Part shown: positions 38,832 through 50,676 of the stretch, piece by piece
Layout: every line of letters starts with the position of its first letter
Position numbering within the stretch: position 1 is the first letter of the stretch
Assembly (NCBI GenBank): GCA_963921425.1
Contig: OY992833.1
Span: 6,421,228-6,485,227 of the forward strand
Length of the DNA: 64,000 bases
DNA from: Dryas octopetala
Lineage: Eukaryota > Streptophyta > Magnoliopsida > Rosales > Rosaceae
Direction of reading: 5' to 3'
The notes under the pieces: model-generated
Database searches by the model: none
Told to the model about the DNA's origin: nothing
The model's input: the letters and a program-made list of their open reading frames with translations, nothing else
Translations under genes and position numbers: made by a program

Positions 38832-41161
38832 TTAGTAATTTTACCCATAGTAAATTAGAACTAGTCAAAACGAGTTTGTAGGAATTTTTTATGTATTTTT
38901 CTTGGTCCGGAGCTATTTTTAATTAATTTCTAAAATTTGTAAAAATAGAAAATGGCCAAAGTGATACACAAGAATTAGTTTCAAGGGGTAATGTGATATA
39001 AAATAAATCTTAGAGAGTAAAGTGAGATTTGAAGTTACTTTCACAGGGCAAACTAGTAAATAAGCCTATTTATTTTGATCTTACTATTTCCTTAAAAGAT
39101 CCTATTACTATAAGTACTCTGATCCAACCCTATCCATTTAAATACAAGAGGCTCAACCCTTCCTGAGCGTCTTTGGGGATTAATGCCAGTGGTTTGGTAT
39201 TGATCTCTCGAGGTACTCAAGAAAGGTCTCTATGTGTAGCACCCTGGAACCCGGGTACGTCACAGCGACACCTATTTTGGGAATACCCGAAACTACAACA
39301 CCTAAGTGCTGGCACTATAATCTCAAATATCCCTAAAATAAGTTAAGCCATTATAATTTTTGAAACCAGATTGGATCAGAGATAAGTTCAGCAACGGAGA
39401 TAAGTTGAAACTCATTTTAAACAACACATACAAGACCAACCCCTTGAGGTTCTTTATAAATGGACATAACCCTCAAAGACAATTATGAAACATTTAAAGA
39501 GCCTGAACAAATACAAAATGGTTTTACAAGCCAAAACACAAAACAAAAGACACATCCGTCCTCTAAAGCACCCACTACCTTGCCCTCCTCACTCTACCTC
39601 CTTAGCTCAGTTATCCTGCAAAACAGACCGCTGCACCGAGGAATAGTGTATCGGGTTACATGAAAGACCCGGTGAGGTTTTGCAAGCTCGTATGGACAAA
39701 CCAAGCACAGACTATAGCACATACCAGATATAGGCAGAAACCAACCAAAGATAATAACCACCACAGGTTTCTCAACAGTACAAAAGTACTCGAGCATTGA
39801 ATAATCATGTTCAATCACCAATATATGAGGCATATAAAAATAATGCGATCGAAGAATGATAGTGCTTATTCATGACAATACTCAAAGATGCATGCAGAAT
39901 CAATCTAATGCACGCGTACCTTTGCCATTCCGCATAAGCAATATCAATCATCTGTTATCAAAACAATGGACCAACCTAGTTGGCACCAAAACATATTGGG
40001 CCCACTACTAGACAGTACAAACTGATTCCTAGTAGTAAGAATGTCCATTACAAAGCGTGCATCTGTGATAACTTCACAACCCGCTCTCTAGTCATACTCA
40101 TACAGAGTAAACATACGGTCGCCATGAAAATGACAGTCTGACTGCAACCTAGGGGCAAACTGCCCATTAGGACCTATCAGTAGTTTAGGGGATCGAAACC
40201 CAAGGCAAACCCACATGGGCCCTCTTGCTCTTAAGCTAGTGGTCTAAACACTTCAACTTCATTAGTTCACATATAATGAAAATGATATCCAACATCCATG
40301 TATGCATGATCACATGTTCACAATCCAAAATATATCACATGTATGCACATGGATCAACCATGCTAAATCTCTAGCATGTATATATGAATAATATCCGAGG
40401 CATGCAAACAATCACCATGTTCAAGTATATAAATATCATTGCAATCCAAGGCAGGGAGAGAAAAGTAGACCATAAGAGAACAAAAGTTATTCAAGAATGG
40501 TTATTAGTCTCATTACGAAATATACTTAAATTCAATTATGAATTCCAATTATGTGAGATATAGAACACAATACCCAAGTAATGATTTATGTAGAAATTTT
40601 AGAGTGTGCCCTAATTCATTTTAATTATTTACCAAACACAAGTAAATACTTTTGCTAGGTGTGAATTACTAACACTTAGATTTATTATGAATATCTTAGC
40701 TGTGAGACCCAAAATTTTCCAAATTTGTTTTGGAATTTTTCTTTAATTTCTAGAATTTTTCTAGAAATTGTTGGGCGGAAAATCATATTTTTCACCTTAA
40801 GCTTTAATTGTTTGACCAACTTTAACTAGAGTTTTGACCCAAGTTAGACCTTTAGAAGGTGGTACTTTTACTCACGAACCCAACGGAGCAAGTCTCGTAT
40901 TATTCTGAGTCCGGGAGATTATTTTATGAATTTCCCCAAAATTTCTTTTCTTTAAAAGCGTTTTATCTTAGTTTGTGGAGCTTGAAATTTTCGAAATTTT
41001 TCTAAAGGGCAAATTGGTAATTTGACCTCATAGTTAATTAGTACTAGTCGATACGAGTCCGTAGTATTTTTCGAGGTATTTTTCTGAGTCCCGAGCTATT
41101 TTTAATTAATTTTTGAAGTTGGGGAATATAGGAAAAAGAAAATAAAATAGGAAATACCAGG

Positions 41162-41179
41162 TCGTGCCACGTGGCACGA
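41162..41179 (+). promoter_or_regulatory. G-box palindrome in LTR U3
   Basis: Perfect 18-bp palindrome with core CACGTG (41168-41173), about 170 bp upstream of the LTR TATA box. bZIP and bHLH factors bind such sites in plants (ABA and light responses). The 3' LTR copy near 48440 has one changed base outside the core. Function here is inferred. Confidence 0.6.
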
Positions 41180-41347
41180 TCTGGGCCGTTGGATCTCGCA
41201 TGGCCCATCTGATCCGACGGCTGCATGTGCAACCAGCTGCATGGCCCGCGACATGTGGCAGCCTCTCCACTTGACACGTGGCGACGGTTGGTGGTGAGTC
41301 CACCCACTGAGTCAACGAGTTAACCGAGTTGACTCAGTCAAGCCTTC

Positions 41348-41357
41348 CTATAAATAG
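41348..41357 (+). promoter_or_regulatory. LTR TATA box
   Basis: CTATAAATAG, followed after about 45 bp by a CT-rich leader. The same box is at 48625-48634 in the 3' LTR, which reads outward toward 55 kb. Confidence 0.75.
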
Positions 41358-43411
41358 TGCCGCACCCTTGCTGGTTTTTCACCCATTTCAGCCGCACGCT
41401 TCCCAAGAGAGAGATTCTCTCTCCTCTCTCCTCCTTTCTCTCTCTTCTTCAATCTTGTTTTGAGTTTATCTTGAGTTCTGAAGCTCCGATCGACGATCCG
41501 ATTTCGCCTACGCGATCGTGGCGACGAGCTCTTCAATTCTAGTAGTGTGAAGGCTATGTTTTGGTGAAGTTTTAAAAAAATCATTTCTGAGCTCCATAGG
41601 TAATTTCTTGATCCCTGTCGAATTTCTGCTAAAATTTTGTTAAATAAATCTCTTGTTAATTAGGCTATTTTAATCTTATTATTTAGCAAGTCTAGTAGTA
41701 CCGAGACTCTGCTCGTGGGAAGTCTTCAACAGGTATACCCTTAACCCAGCTTATTTAATTTGCTGTTGTTTAAGTGGTGGTTATAGACGAAACGCCGTTT
41801 AACTGTTGTTAGTAAATGAACTTAATAAATATTGAGGCCATATAAGTGGTAACCAAATAACGTGATGACTAAGGTCAGTCCATGAGCATACATGCGTTGG
41901 GTACTGAGCCAGAGCTCCCTCAGTTTCCCCATGCACTGACCTGGTCACGTTGTAAGGTTCATATCTGATTAACCTCCTCGACAATAAATTAAAATAAACT
42001 TAGAAACCACACGGTCTGACATGACTGTCTGCCTCGGGGAGCAGGGTCATGCCGGATCAAGAATTTAGAGAAACCTAGCAAGTTACGCTAGTGCCAAACC
42101 TCTAAATTTTACCTGGTCTTAACAGACAAGGCCGAGAGTACGTTTAGTACGTTCCTAATAGCTGTCGTCGGATTTGGATCTCCAGTTTCCCAACAGGTAC
42201 AAGTGGGACCCAGACACAAGAAAGGGATCGGGCAAGGGACACACTTTGGTAAAGCAGGTAGGGGGAATGTACCATATCCCGGTTATTGGATTTTCTGCCT
42301 ATTTTCGTACTATATGTATATGAAAATGTCTTTCACAGAGAATGTGCATGATTTTTGTATGGCATATTTGTGTGATTTTCTGTGTGATACCTTGGACGAC
42401 CTGAGAGTAACGGGCACGTGTTGTGACCTTGGGTTTCGATCCCCTAAACCTCCGGAGGGGTAAGTACGGACTGGTTAGTCGAATGTCCTTCTGGGGAGGC
42501 TAACCAATGTGGTATTACCAGGTAAATGGATACTCTCACCACAGTATCGAGGTGGTGGTTGAATTTCCGATACTGGCGGTTGGCCTGTATGTGATCGGTC
42601 GCAGGTATGTTTCTGAACTATGTAACGTGACAGGAATGATTTTCACTGAAAAAGATGTATGAGCATGCAAAGGCTTTACTCACTGATTATTGGCATAATT
42701 ATCTTTATCATTACTGGCCTTGGTTACAATATTATTGGTATTGATACCCTGTTTTTGGGTGTGCATTGCTTTTAAACTATTTTCCTTGAAATCCTATATT
42801 TTCGAGTATTGCTTCAAACCTAACCAGGATTTTCCCTCGAGGGGAAGCGATGAACGTATGTGACGCTTACCCCCTACTGTACTCTTGTGAGTGCAGATAA
42901 TCCAGTTGTTGGAGACCAAGATTGAGGTCGTGGGTGTGGCACTTGCAGCTTGTCAGTTTCAGTCTTGCTATCTGGTTTAGATCCTTTCTTTGGATCCGTG
43001 GTGGTGTTTCTCTTTCATCCTCGTAGGTGGCATATCCCAATGGCTATCCATGAGTCCAATTTGTTGCACCACTTTGTTGAAGACTGAATCACTCTGGCGT
43101 GGGTTGGACTATCCTGACATATCTGTTTATCTACTGTTTTATTATGTAGCATTAGGGTTAGTGTATTTGAAACACATAACCCTCACGGGTTGGTACTCTT
43201 TACTGTTATTTATAATATGAGGCATTTTCAGTAATTTCTTCCGTTGTATTTTTACTACTCTGATCCAACCCGGGTTCTTCAATAAAAAGGGCTTAACTCG
43301 TTTTAGAGAGCTTGGGAATATAATACTCAGGGTAAGGGGTATTATAGTCTCAAGATCTTTAAGACGGGTGCCGCTGTGGTGTTCCCAGTTTCGGGGCGTC
43401 ACAGTAAAAAG

Positions 43412-43423
43412 TGGTATCAGAGC
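43412..43423 (+). other. Primer binding site of the Tekay element
   Basis: TGGTATCAGAGC, matching initiator methionine tRNA, eight bases after the 5' LTR. Confidence 0.9.
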
Positions 43424-43669
43424 GGTACGACCTAAAAAAAAAAAAATAATAATAATAATAATAAATAAATAAATAAATAACTTTGTAAGATTGTTAGTAG
43501 ATTATTTTTACTAATATGCAGGATATGCCAACCCAGAGCCGATTCAGCAGATTCCTTCGAAGTTTCCAACCAAACACATTCTTCGATAAGTCTTTCCCTT
43601 GAAACACTTTTGTTCCTTGTATTATTTGTGTCAATCATTCCCTTATTTGTTTTCAGTCTTGCTGACAAG

Positions 43670-46600
43670 ATGCCACCCCGTTTCAATCGAACTAACAGTA
43701 ATGCCAATAATCGGTTCGACCCACAACAAATGGCTGAATTTATGCAGGCTTTCTTTGCCCAACAAGCTGGTAACCGTCTCACTTCTGTTGAACGTGAAGA
43801 TAAGCGACGAGGCGAGTACTTAGATCGTTTCCTTAGGACTAAGCCGATGAAGTTTCACGGAAGTTCTGAACCCGATTTAGCTGAGAATTGGGTTACGCAC
43901 ATCGAGAAGAAGCTCGAGTCGATTAACGCACCAGATGAGTACAAGATCTGGCTAGCTACACATGTGTTTGAAGGCGAAGCTAACGGATGGTGGAGATGCA
44001 TTAGGCACCGAGAAAATATTAACACTATGACTTGGGAAGGATTTAGGGAATTGTTCTACGACAGATATTTTCCCGAGCCACTGCAGATGACAAAGATGAA
44101 GGAATTCATGGATCTAGAGCAGGGAAACATGACTGTTTCTGAATACGTGGGAAAGTTTACTGAACTTGGACGTTTCGTCCCATCTACCATGAATGATGAG
44201 AAGGCAAAGACTGTCAGATTTCTGCAAGGTCTGAAGAACGGGATTCGCCAATACTTGGCAAGTCAAAGGTTTACAGTTTTCAAAGATGTGGTCAATGCTG
44301 CTTATGCTCAGGAGCAGGATTTCCTTGCAACTAGACAGAAAGGGGAAATTGCGAGGTCTGAGGGAACAAGACTAGGAAAAAGAAGAAATTTTCAGAGGGG
44401 AAGACCCTCCCGAAACCAAAGAAACTGGAAGAAGACTAGACTTCAAATTTGTTTCCAGTGTGGAGGTGAAGGCCACTACAGAAATGATTGTCCTACTAGA
44501 ACACAGCATAAGGCCCCCAGGCCACAACCACAGATACAGGCTGTACCACAACCATTTAGAGCTCAACCATTGCAACATGCACCACCACAACCCAACAATC
44601 GTGGAGGACAAGGAAGAGGTGGCGGAGGAAGACCACAACCAGCTAGAGGAGGACGAGTTTTTGCAGTAAGAGCTAACCAGGAAGAAGCCCCACTTGACGG
44701 TACTATACTGCTCTTTAATACTGAAGTTAGAATTTTGTTTGATACGGGTGCTTCACATTCATTTGTCTCTGTTAGCTTTACTGAGAAATTAGGATTGCAT
44801 GCTGAACCTTTAGCTGAAACCATCCACATGAGTACACCCATTGGAACAACAACCGAAGTAGATAGAATTTACCAATCTTGCCAACTAGTAGTCCAAGGCC
44901 GAGTCTTGACAGCAAACCTATACCCTTTGAACATGGATTACTACGACCTTATTCTAGGAATGGATTGGTTACAAGAAAATCAGGCACAGATTGATTGTGA
45001 GAAAAGAAAAGTGAAGGTAGTCACGAGTAACAGAGAAGAGGTGATCATCCGATTGCACAAACCGCTACAACCCATCAACCCATTGCTGAGAGTTTGTTTC
45101 AAAAGCAAGAGAGTTATGCTATGCTATTCACTCATCATTTCCACACAAGCCAAGCAGAAGGAAGATAAACCAATACCAGTGGTAGACGAATACCCAGACG
45201 TTTTTCCAGAAGATCTGCCCGGAATCCCACCAACAAGAGAAGTAGAATTCAAGATTGAACTTGTGCCAGGCACTCAACCTATTTCAATCCCGCCCTACCG
45301 CATGGCACCAGCCGAGATGGTGGAGCTGAAGAAGCAATTAGACGACTTGAAGGAGAAGGGCTTTATCAGAGAAAGTATGTCACCATGGGGAGCCCCTATT
45401 CTATTTGCCAAAAAGCATGATGGAACATTGCGACTCTGCATAGACTACCGGAAGCTGAACCAAGTCACAATAAAGAACAAGTATCCATTGCCTAGAATTG
45501 ACGAGCTATTTGATCAACTTAGTGGAGCGAAGTACTTCTCAAAGATTGATCTCAGATCCGGCTACCATCAACTCAGAGTTCGAGACGAAGACGTCCCAAA
45601 GACTGCTTTTCGTACCAGATACGGACATTATGAGTTCGTTGTGATGCCGTTTGGATTGACAAATGCACCTGCCGCATTCATGGACCTGATGAACCGAACA
45701 TTCCGTCCATACTTGGACAAATTTGTTATTGTCTTCATCGACGACATCCTGATTTACTCCAAGAGTAAGGAAGAGCATGAAGAGCATCTGAGAATTGTTC
45801 TACAGACATTACTTCAAAAGCAACTTTACGCCAAGAAGTCAAAATGTGAATTTTGGCTGAAAGAGGTTATTACAGAAGGTTCGTAGAAGGTTTTTCCAAG
45901 ATTGCTACCCCGATGACTCGATTACTCAGAAAAGGATTCAAGTTTGAATGGAACGAGAAGTGTGAAGAAGCATTCCAAGAGCTCAAGAAACGACTAACAA
46001 CTGCCCCAGTGTTAGTCTTACCCAACGATGAAGATCCTTATGAAGTCTACATCGACGCGTCCATAATAGGAGTCGGATGTGTACTGATGCAGAATGGGCA
46101 AGTGATAGCCTATGCCTCAAGACAGTTGAAGGAATATGAAAAGAATTATCCAACTCATGATTTGGAGTTAGCCGCTGTTGTACACGCTCTAAAAATCTGG
46201 AGATGCTACTTGTATGGAGGTCGATTCACTGTTTTCTCAGATCACAAGAGCCTCAAGCATATATTCACTCAGAGAGATCTGAATTTGCGACAACGACGCT
46301 GGATGGAGTATCTTAAAGATTATGATTTTGAATTACAATATCATCCAGGAAAAGCCAACAAAGTAGCTGATGCACTGAGCAGAAAGAAAAACACTCTAGC
46401 CAGTTTAATGATGGCTGAACGGGAGATCCTACAGACTTTGGATCAGTACAAAGTCAACGTACTCCATGATGGAAGGATTGCAGGTATGCAGATTGAGCCC
46501 TCATTGGAGCAAGAATTAGTTCAAGAACAAGAAGGGGATCTAGAGATACAACAGAAAAAGAAGGAGGTATACTCAGGAGATGCACCTGGGGAATGGAAGG

Positions 46601-47942
46601 TACATTCTGATGGAAGTTTGAGATACAGAGGCCGAATAGTTGTGCCAAACAGGAAAGAAACAAGACAACGGATTCTGAACGAAGCTCATTCTACCAGTTT
46701 TGCTATGCACCCTGGAGGAACGAAAATGTATCAAGATTTGAAACGAAGATACTGGTGGAAAGGTATGAAAAGAGACGTGGCTGATTTTGTTAATCACTGT
46801 GTGACCTGCCAACAAGTGAAAGCCGAACACCAGAAGCCGTCTGGATTGTTACAACCGGTACCTACTCCAGAGTGGAAGTGGGATTGTGTTACTATGGATT
46901 TCATCACCGATCTGCCGAGAAATACAAAAGGGCACAATGGTATTTGGGTTATCGTGGACAGACTCACGAAGTCAGCTCATTTCTTGCCGGTCAAGATGAA
47001 CTCAGCCGTTGATTATTTTGCTGATCTCTATGTTGAATGGATTGTTCGATTGCATGGTATTCCGAAGACGATTGTTTCCGATCGAGATCCCCGATTTACG
47101 TCTCGATTGTGGCGGAAGTTACAATCTAATTAGGTACTCAGTTGAATCTTAGCAGTGCCTATCATCCGCAGACGGATGAGCAATCTGAAAGAGTTATTCA
47201 GATACTGGAAGATATGTTGCGAGCTTGTGTTCTAGATTTCAGAGGTAAGTGGAGTGAGTACTTACCGCTCGCCGAGTTCGTATATAACAATAGTTATCAA
47301 AGCAGTATCAAGATGGCACCGTACGAAGTACTTTACGGAATGCCGTGTCGTTCGCCACTCTGTTGGGCCGATGTTGAGGACCGAGTTGTTCTGGGTCCTG
47401 AAGTGATTAAAGAAACGGCCGAAAAGGTCAAGATAGTCAAGAAACGACTAGAAACTGCCCAGAGTAGGCAGAAATCGTACGTTGATCGAAGGAGGAAGCC
47501 TTTGGAATTTCAAGTTGAGGACTTGGTGTTTCTGAAAGTTAGCCCTTTGAAGGGTACATTTCGATTTGGTATGCGAGGCAAGTTGGCACCCAGGTATATT
47601 GGACCGTTCAAGGTTTTGGAACGTGTCGGGAAAGTTGCTTACAGGTTGGAGTTGCCGCCTCAGTTAGCATACATACATAACGTATTCCATGTGTCCCAGT
47701 TGAAAAAGAGTGTGCCTGACATCCCTCAAGTGATGCCTTGGATTGGTTTACCGCTCGAACCAAACGTGTCTTATGTGGAAGGACCTGTTTCTATTTTAGC
47801 TTACGAGACGAAGCAACTCAGAAATAGGAAGGTACCACTTGTAAAAGTTCAGTGGCAGCGCCATGGAGTCGAGGAAGCTACATGGGAACTGGAATCCGAC
47901 ATGAGGAAGAGATACCTGCATCTCTTCATTGAACTCAGGTAA
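43670..47942 (+). pseudogene. Tekay gag-pol polyprotein, disrupted
   Basis: The likely start is ATG 43670 (MPPRFNRTN); an in-frame ATG at 43610 adds a hydrophobic 20-residue tail absent from the family. Order: gag ([13 protein letters not shown], 43888); CCHC knuckle [14 protein letters not shown] (44450); protease DTGASHSF (44741); reverse transcriptase with [12 protein letters not shown] (45429) and VFIDD (45731); then an abrupt junction near 45864-45870, where the segment joining RT to RNase H is missing and the frame changes; RNase H (VYIDAS, 46042; [11 protein letters not shown], 46237); integrase with its HHCC zinc region ([11 protein letters not shown], 46708; [12 protein letters not shown], 46795) and catalytic Asp residues; a one-base loss near 47129 creating TAG at 47131; then the rest of integrase (AYHPQTDEQSER, 47157) and a chromodomain-like end (VPLVKVQWQRHGVEEATWE, 47833) to TAA 47940. 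Not able to move on its own. Confidence 0.93.
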
Positions 47943-47978
47943 TCTCGAGGACGAGAATTTTTCTAAGTAGGGGAGGAT

Positions 47979-50676
47979 GTGAGACCCAAAATTTTCCAAA
48001 TTTGTTTTGGAATTTTTCTTTAATTTCTAGAATTTTTCTAGAAATTGTTGGGCGGAAAATCATATTTTTCACCTTAAACTTTAATTGTTTGACCAACTTT
48101 AACTAGAGTTTTGACCCAAGTTAGACCTTTAGAAGGTGGTACTTTTACTCACGAACCCAACGGAGCAAGTCTCGTATTATTCCGAGTTCGGGAGATTATT
48201 TTATGAATTTCTCCAAAATTTCTTTTCTTTAAAAGCGTTTTATCTTAGTTTGTGGAGCTTGAAATTTTCGAAATTTTTCTAAAGAGCAAATTGGTAATTT
48301 GACCTCATAGTTAATTAGTACTAGTCGATACGAGTCCGTAGTATTTTTCGGGGTATTTTTCTTAGTCCCGAGCTATTTTTAATTAATTTTTGAAGTTGGG
48401 GAATATAGGAAAAAGAAAATAAAATAGGAAATACCAGGTCGCGCCACGTGGCACGATCTGGGCCGTTGGATCTCGCATGGCCCATCTGATCCGACGGCTA
48501 CATGTGCAACCAGCTGCATGGCCCGCAACACGTGGCAGCCTCTCCACTTGACACGTGGCGACGGTTGGTGGTGAGTCCACCCACTGAGTCAACGAGTTGA
48601 CCGAGTTGACTCAGTCAAGCCTTCCTATAAATAGTGCCGCACCCTTGCTGGTTCTTCACCCATTTCAGCCGCACGCTTCCCAAGAGAGATTCTCTCTCCT
48701 CTCTCCTCCTTTCTCTCTCTTCTTCAATCTTGTTTTGAGTTTATCTTGAGTTCTGGAGCTCCGATCGACGATCCGATTTCGCCTACGCGATCGTGGGGAC
48801 GAGCTCTTCAATTCTAGTAGTTGAAGGCTATATTTTGGTGAAGTTTTAAAAAAATCATTTTTGAGCTCCATAGGTAATTTCTTGATCCATGTCGAATTTC
48901 TGCTAAAATTTTGTTAAATAAATCTCTTGTTAATTAGGCTATTTTAATCTTATTATTTAGTAAGTCTAGTAGTACCGAGACTCTGCTCGTGGGAAGTCTT
49001 CAACAGGTATACCCTTAACCCAGCTTATTTAATTTGCTGTTGTTTAAGTGGTGGTTATAGACGAAACGCCGTTTAACTGTTGTTATTAAATGAACTTAAT
49101 AAATATTAAGGCCATATCAGTGGTAACCAAATAACGTGATGACTAAGGTCAGTCCATGAGCATACATGCGTTGGGTACTGAGCCAGAGCTCCCTCAGTTT
49201 CCCCATGCACTGACCTGGTCACGTTGTAAGGTTCATATCTGATTAACCTCCTCGACAATAAATTAAAATAAACTTAGAAACCACATGGTCTGACATGACT
49301 GTCTGCCTCGGGGAGCAGGGTCATGCCGGATCAAGAATTTAGAGAAGCCTAGCAAGTTACGCTAGTGCCAAACCTCTAAATTTTACCTGGTCTTAACAGA
49401 CAAGGCCGAGAGTACGTTTAGTACGTTCCTAATAGCTATCGTCGGATTTGGATCTCCAGTTTCCCAACAGGTACAAGTGGGACCCAGACACAGGAAAAGA
49501 ATCAGGCAAGGGACACACTTTGGTAAAGCAGGTAGGGGGAAGGTACCATATCCCGGTTATTGGATTTTCTACCTATTTTTGTAGTATATGTATATGAAAA
49601 TGTCTTTCACAGAGAATGTGCATGATTTTTGTATGGCATATTTGTGTGATTTTCTATGTAATACCTTGGACGACCTGAGAGTAACGGGCACGTGTTGTGA
49701 CCTTGGGTTTCGATCCCCTAAACCTCCGGAGGGGTAAGTACGGACTGGTTAGTCGAATGTCCTTCTGGGGAGGCTAACCAATGTGGTATTACCAGGTAAA
49801 TGGATACTCTCACCACAGTATCGAGGTGGTGGTTGAATTTCCGATACTGGCGGTTGGCCTGTATGTGATCGGTCGCAGGTATGTTTCTGAACTATGTCAC
49901 GTGACAGGAATGATTTTCACTGAAAAAGATGTATGAGCATGCAAAGGCTTTACTCACTGATTATTGGCATAATTATCTTTATCATTACTAGCCTTGGTTA
50001 CAATATTATTGGTATTGATACCCTGTTTTTGGGTGTGCATTGCTTTTAAACTATTTTCCTTGAAATCCTATATTTTCGAGTATTGCTTCAAACCTAACCA
50101 GGATTTTCCCTCGAGGGGAAGCGATGAACGTATGTGACGCTTACCCCTACTGTACTCTTGTGAGTGCAGATAATCTAGTTGTTGGAGACCAAGATTGAGG
50201 TCGTGGGTGTGGCACTTGCAGCTTGTCAGTTTCAGTCTTGCTATCTGGTTTAGATCCTTTCTTTGGATCCGTGGTGGTGTTTCTCTTTCATCCTCGTAGG
50301 TGGCATATCCCAATGGCTATCCATGAGTCCAATTTGTTGCACCACTTTGTTGAAGACTGAATCACTCTGGCGTGGGTTGGACTATCCTGACATATATGTT
50401 TATCTACTATTTTATTATGTAGCATTAGGGTTAGTGTATTTGAAACACATAACCCTCACGGGTTGGTACTCTTTACTGTTATTTATAATATGAGGCATTT
50501 TCAGTAATTTCTTCCGTTGTATTTTTACTACTCTGATCCAACCCGGGTTCTTCAATAAAAAGGGCTTAACTCGTTTTAGAGAGCTTGGGAATATAATACT
50601 CGGGGTAAGGGGTATTATAGTCTCAAGATCTTTAAGACGGGTGCCGCTGTGGTGTTCCCAGTTTCGGGGCGTCACA
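47979..50676 (+). repeat. 3' LTR of the Tekay element
   Basis: 2698 bp, same ends as the 5' LTR, directly after the purine tract. Slightly shorter through a 2-bp loss in the AG run near 48684 and single-base losses. TATA box at 48625-48634. Confidence 0.95.

Larger units (their letters stand above)
36710..39068. mobile_element. Outer foldback element inside the LTR, containing two nested elements
   Basis: Flanked by the 11-bp direct repeat TTTATTTTGAT (36699-36709 and 39069-39079). Terminal arms are inverted: left AGTAACTTCAAGTCTCACTT (36743), right AAGTGAGATTTGAAGTTACT (about 39020-39039); they continue through TAGCTTCGGACTCAGAAAAA (36868) and its right-hand partner near 38905. Inner arm sequence matches the palindrome at 22101-23057 and the Tekay LTR U3. 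Two unrelated elements sit inside (37234-38301 and 38410-38831). No transposase. Probably Mutator-like by target duplication length. Confidence 0.75.
34282..39234 (+). mobile_element. Plus-strand Tekay-like LTR, split by a foldback element
   Basis: Starts TGTAACACCCTAG at 34282. A TATA box CTATAAATAG is at 35054-35063. The part at 36340-36480 (GGTCCCCTAAGGGAAG, GATGCTTACCCCTTACTC) and the part after 39080 (TACTCTGATCCAACCC) are homologous to 42810-42900 and 43254-43270 of the intact Tekay LTR, in the same order and spacing, once the insertion at 36710-39068 is removed. The extreme 3' end runs into another LTR at about 39235 and may extend to 39264 (GTACGTCACA). No coding region is attached. 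A diverged relative of the 40701-50676 element. Confidence 0.65.
40701..43403 (+). repeat. 5' LTR of the Tekay element
   Basis: 2703 bp. TATA box CTATAAATAG at 41348-41357. Upstream, at 41162-41179, lies the 18-bp perfect palindrome TCGTGCCACGTGGCACGA centred on a CACGTG G-box, and ACACGTGGCGACGG near 41274. A CT-rich leader follows the TATA box. The short open frames on either strand (41044-41584) recur in the 3' LTR and are not genes. Confidence 0.95.
40701..50676 (+). mobile_element. Ty3/gypsy Tekay-type retrotransposon, 9976 bp, full ends
   Basis: LTRs at 40701-43403 and 47979-50676 start TGTGAGACCC and end GGGGCGTCACA. They are flanked by the 5-bp target duplication TTAGC (40696-40700, 50677-50681). 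The primer site TGGTATCAGAGC is at 43412-43423 and the purine tract AGGGGAGGA at 47970-47978. By eye the LTRs differ at about 45 places in 2.7 kb (about 98% identical), so this is the youngest large insertion apart from the copia element. A chromodomain-like C terminus on integrase places it among chromoviruses; LTR size and sequence suggest Tekay/Del. The polyprotein is broken. Confidence 0.96.

Noticed and set aside
41162..41179. Palindrome considered as a CRISPR-like or phage operator site
   Set aside because: Plant LTR context; a G-box is the simple explanation. No CRISPR array occurs in the window.
41044..41584. Open frames in the 5' LTR that recur at 48383-48871
   Set aside because: They are LTR sequence duplicated by the element, overlap the promoter and leader, and carry no known domain.
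43610..43669. Upstream ATG extending Tekay gag by 20 hydrophobic residues
   Set aside because: Family gag proteins begin close to MPPR-type starts; the extension lies in leader sequence.
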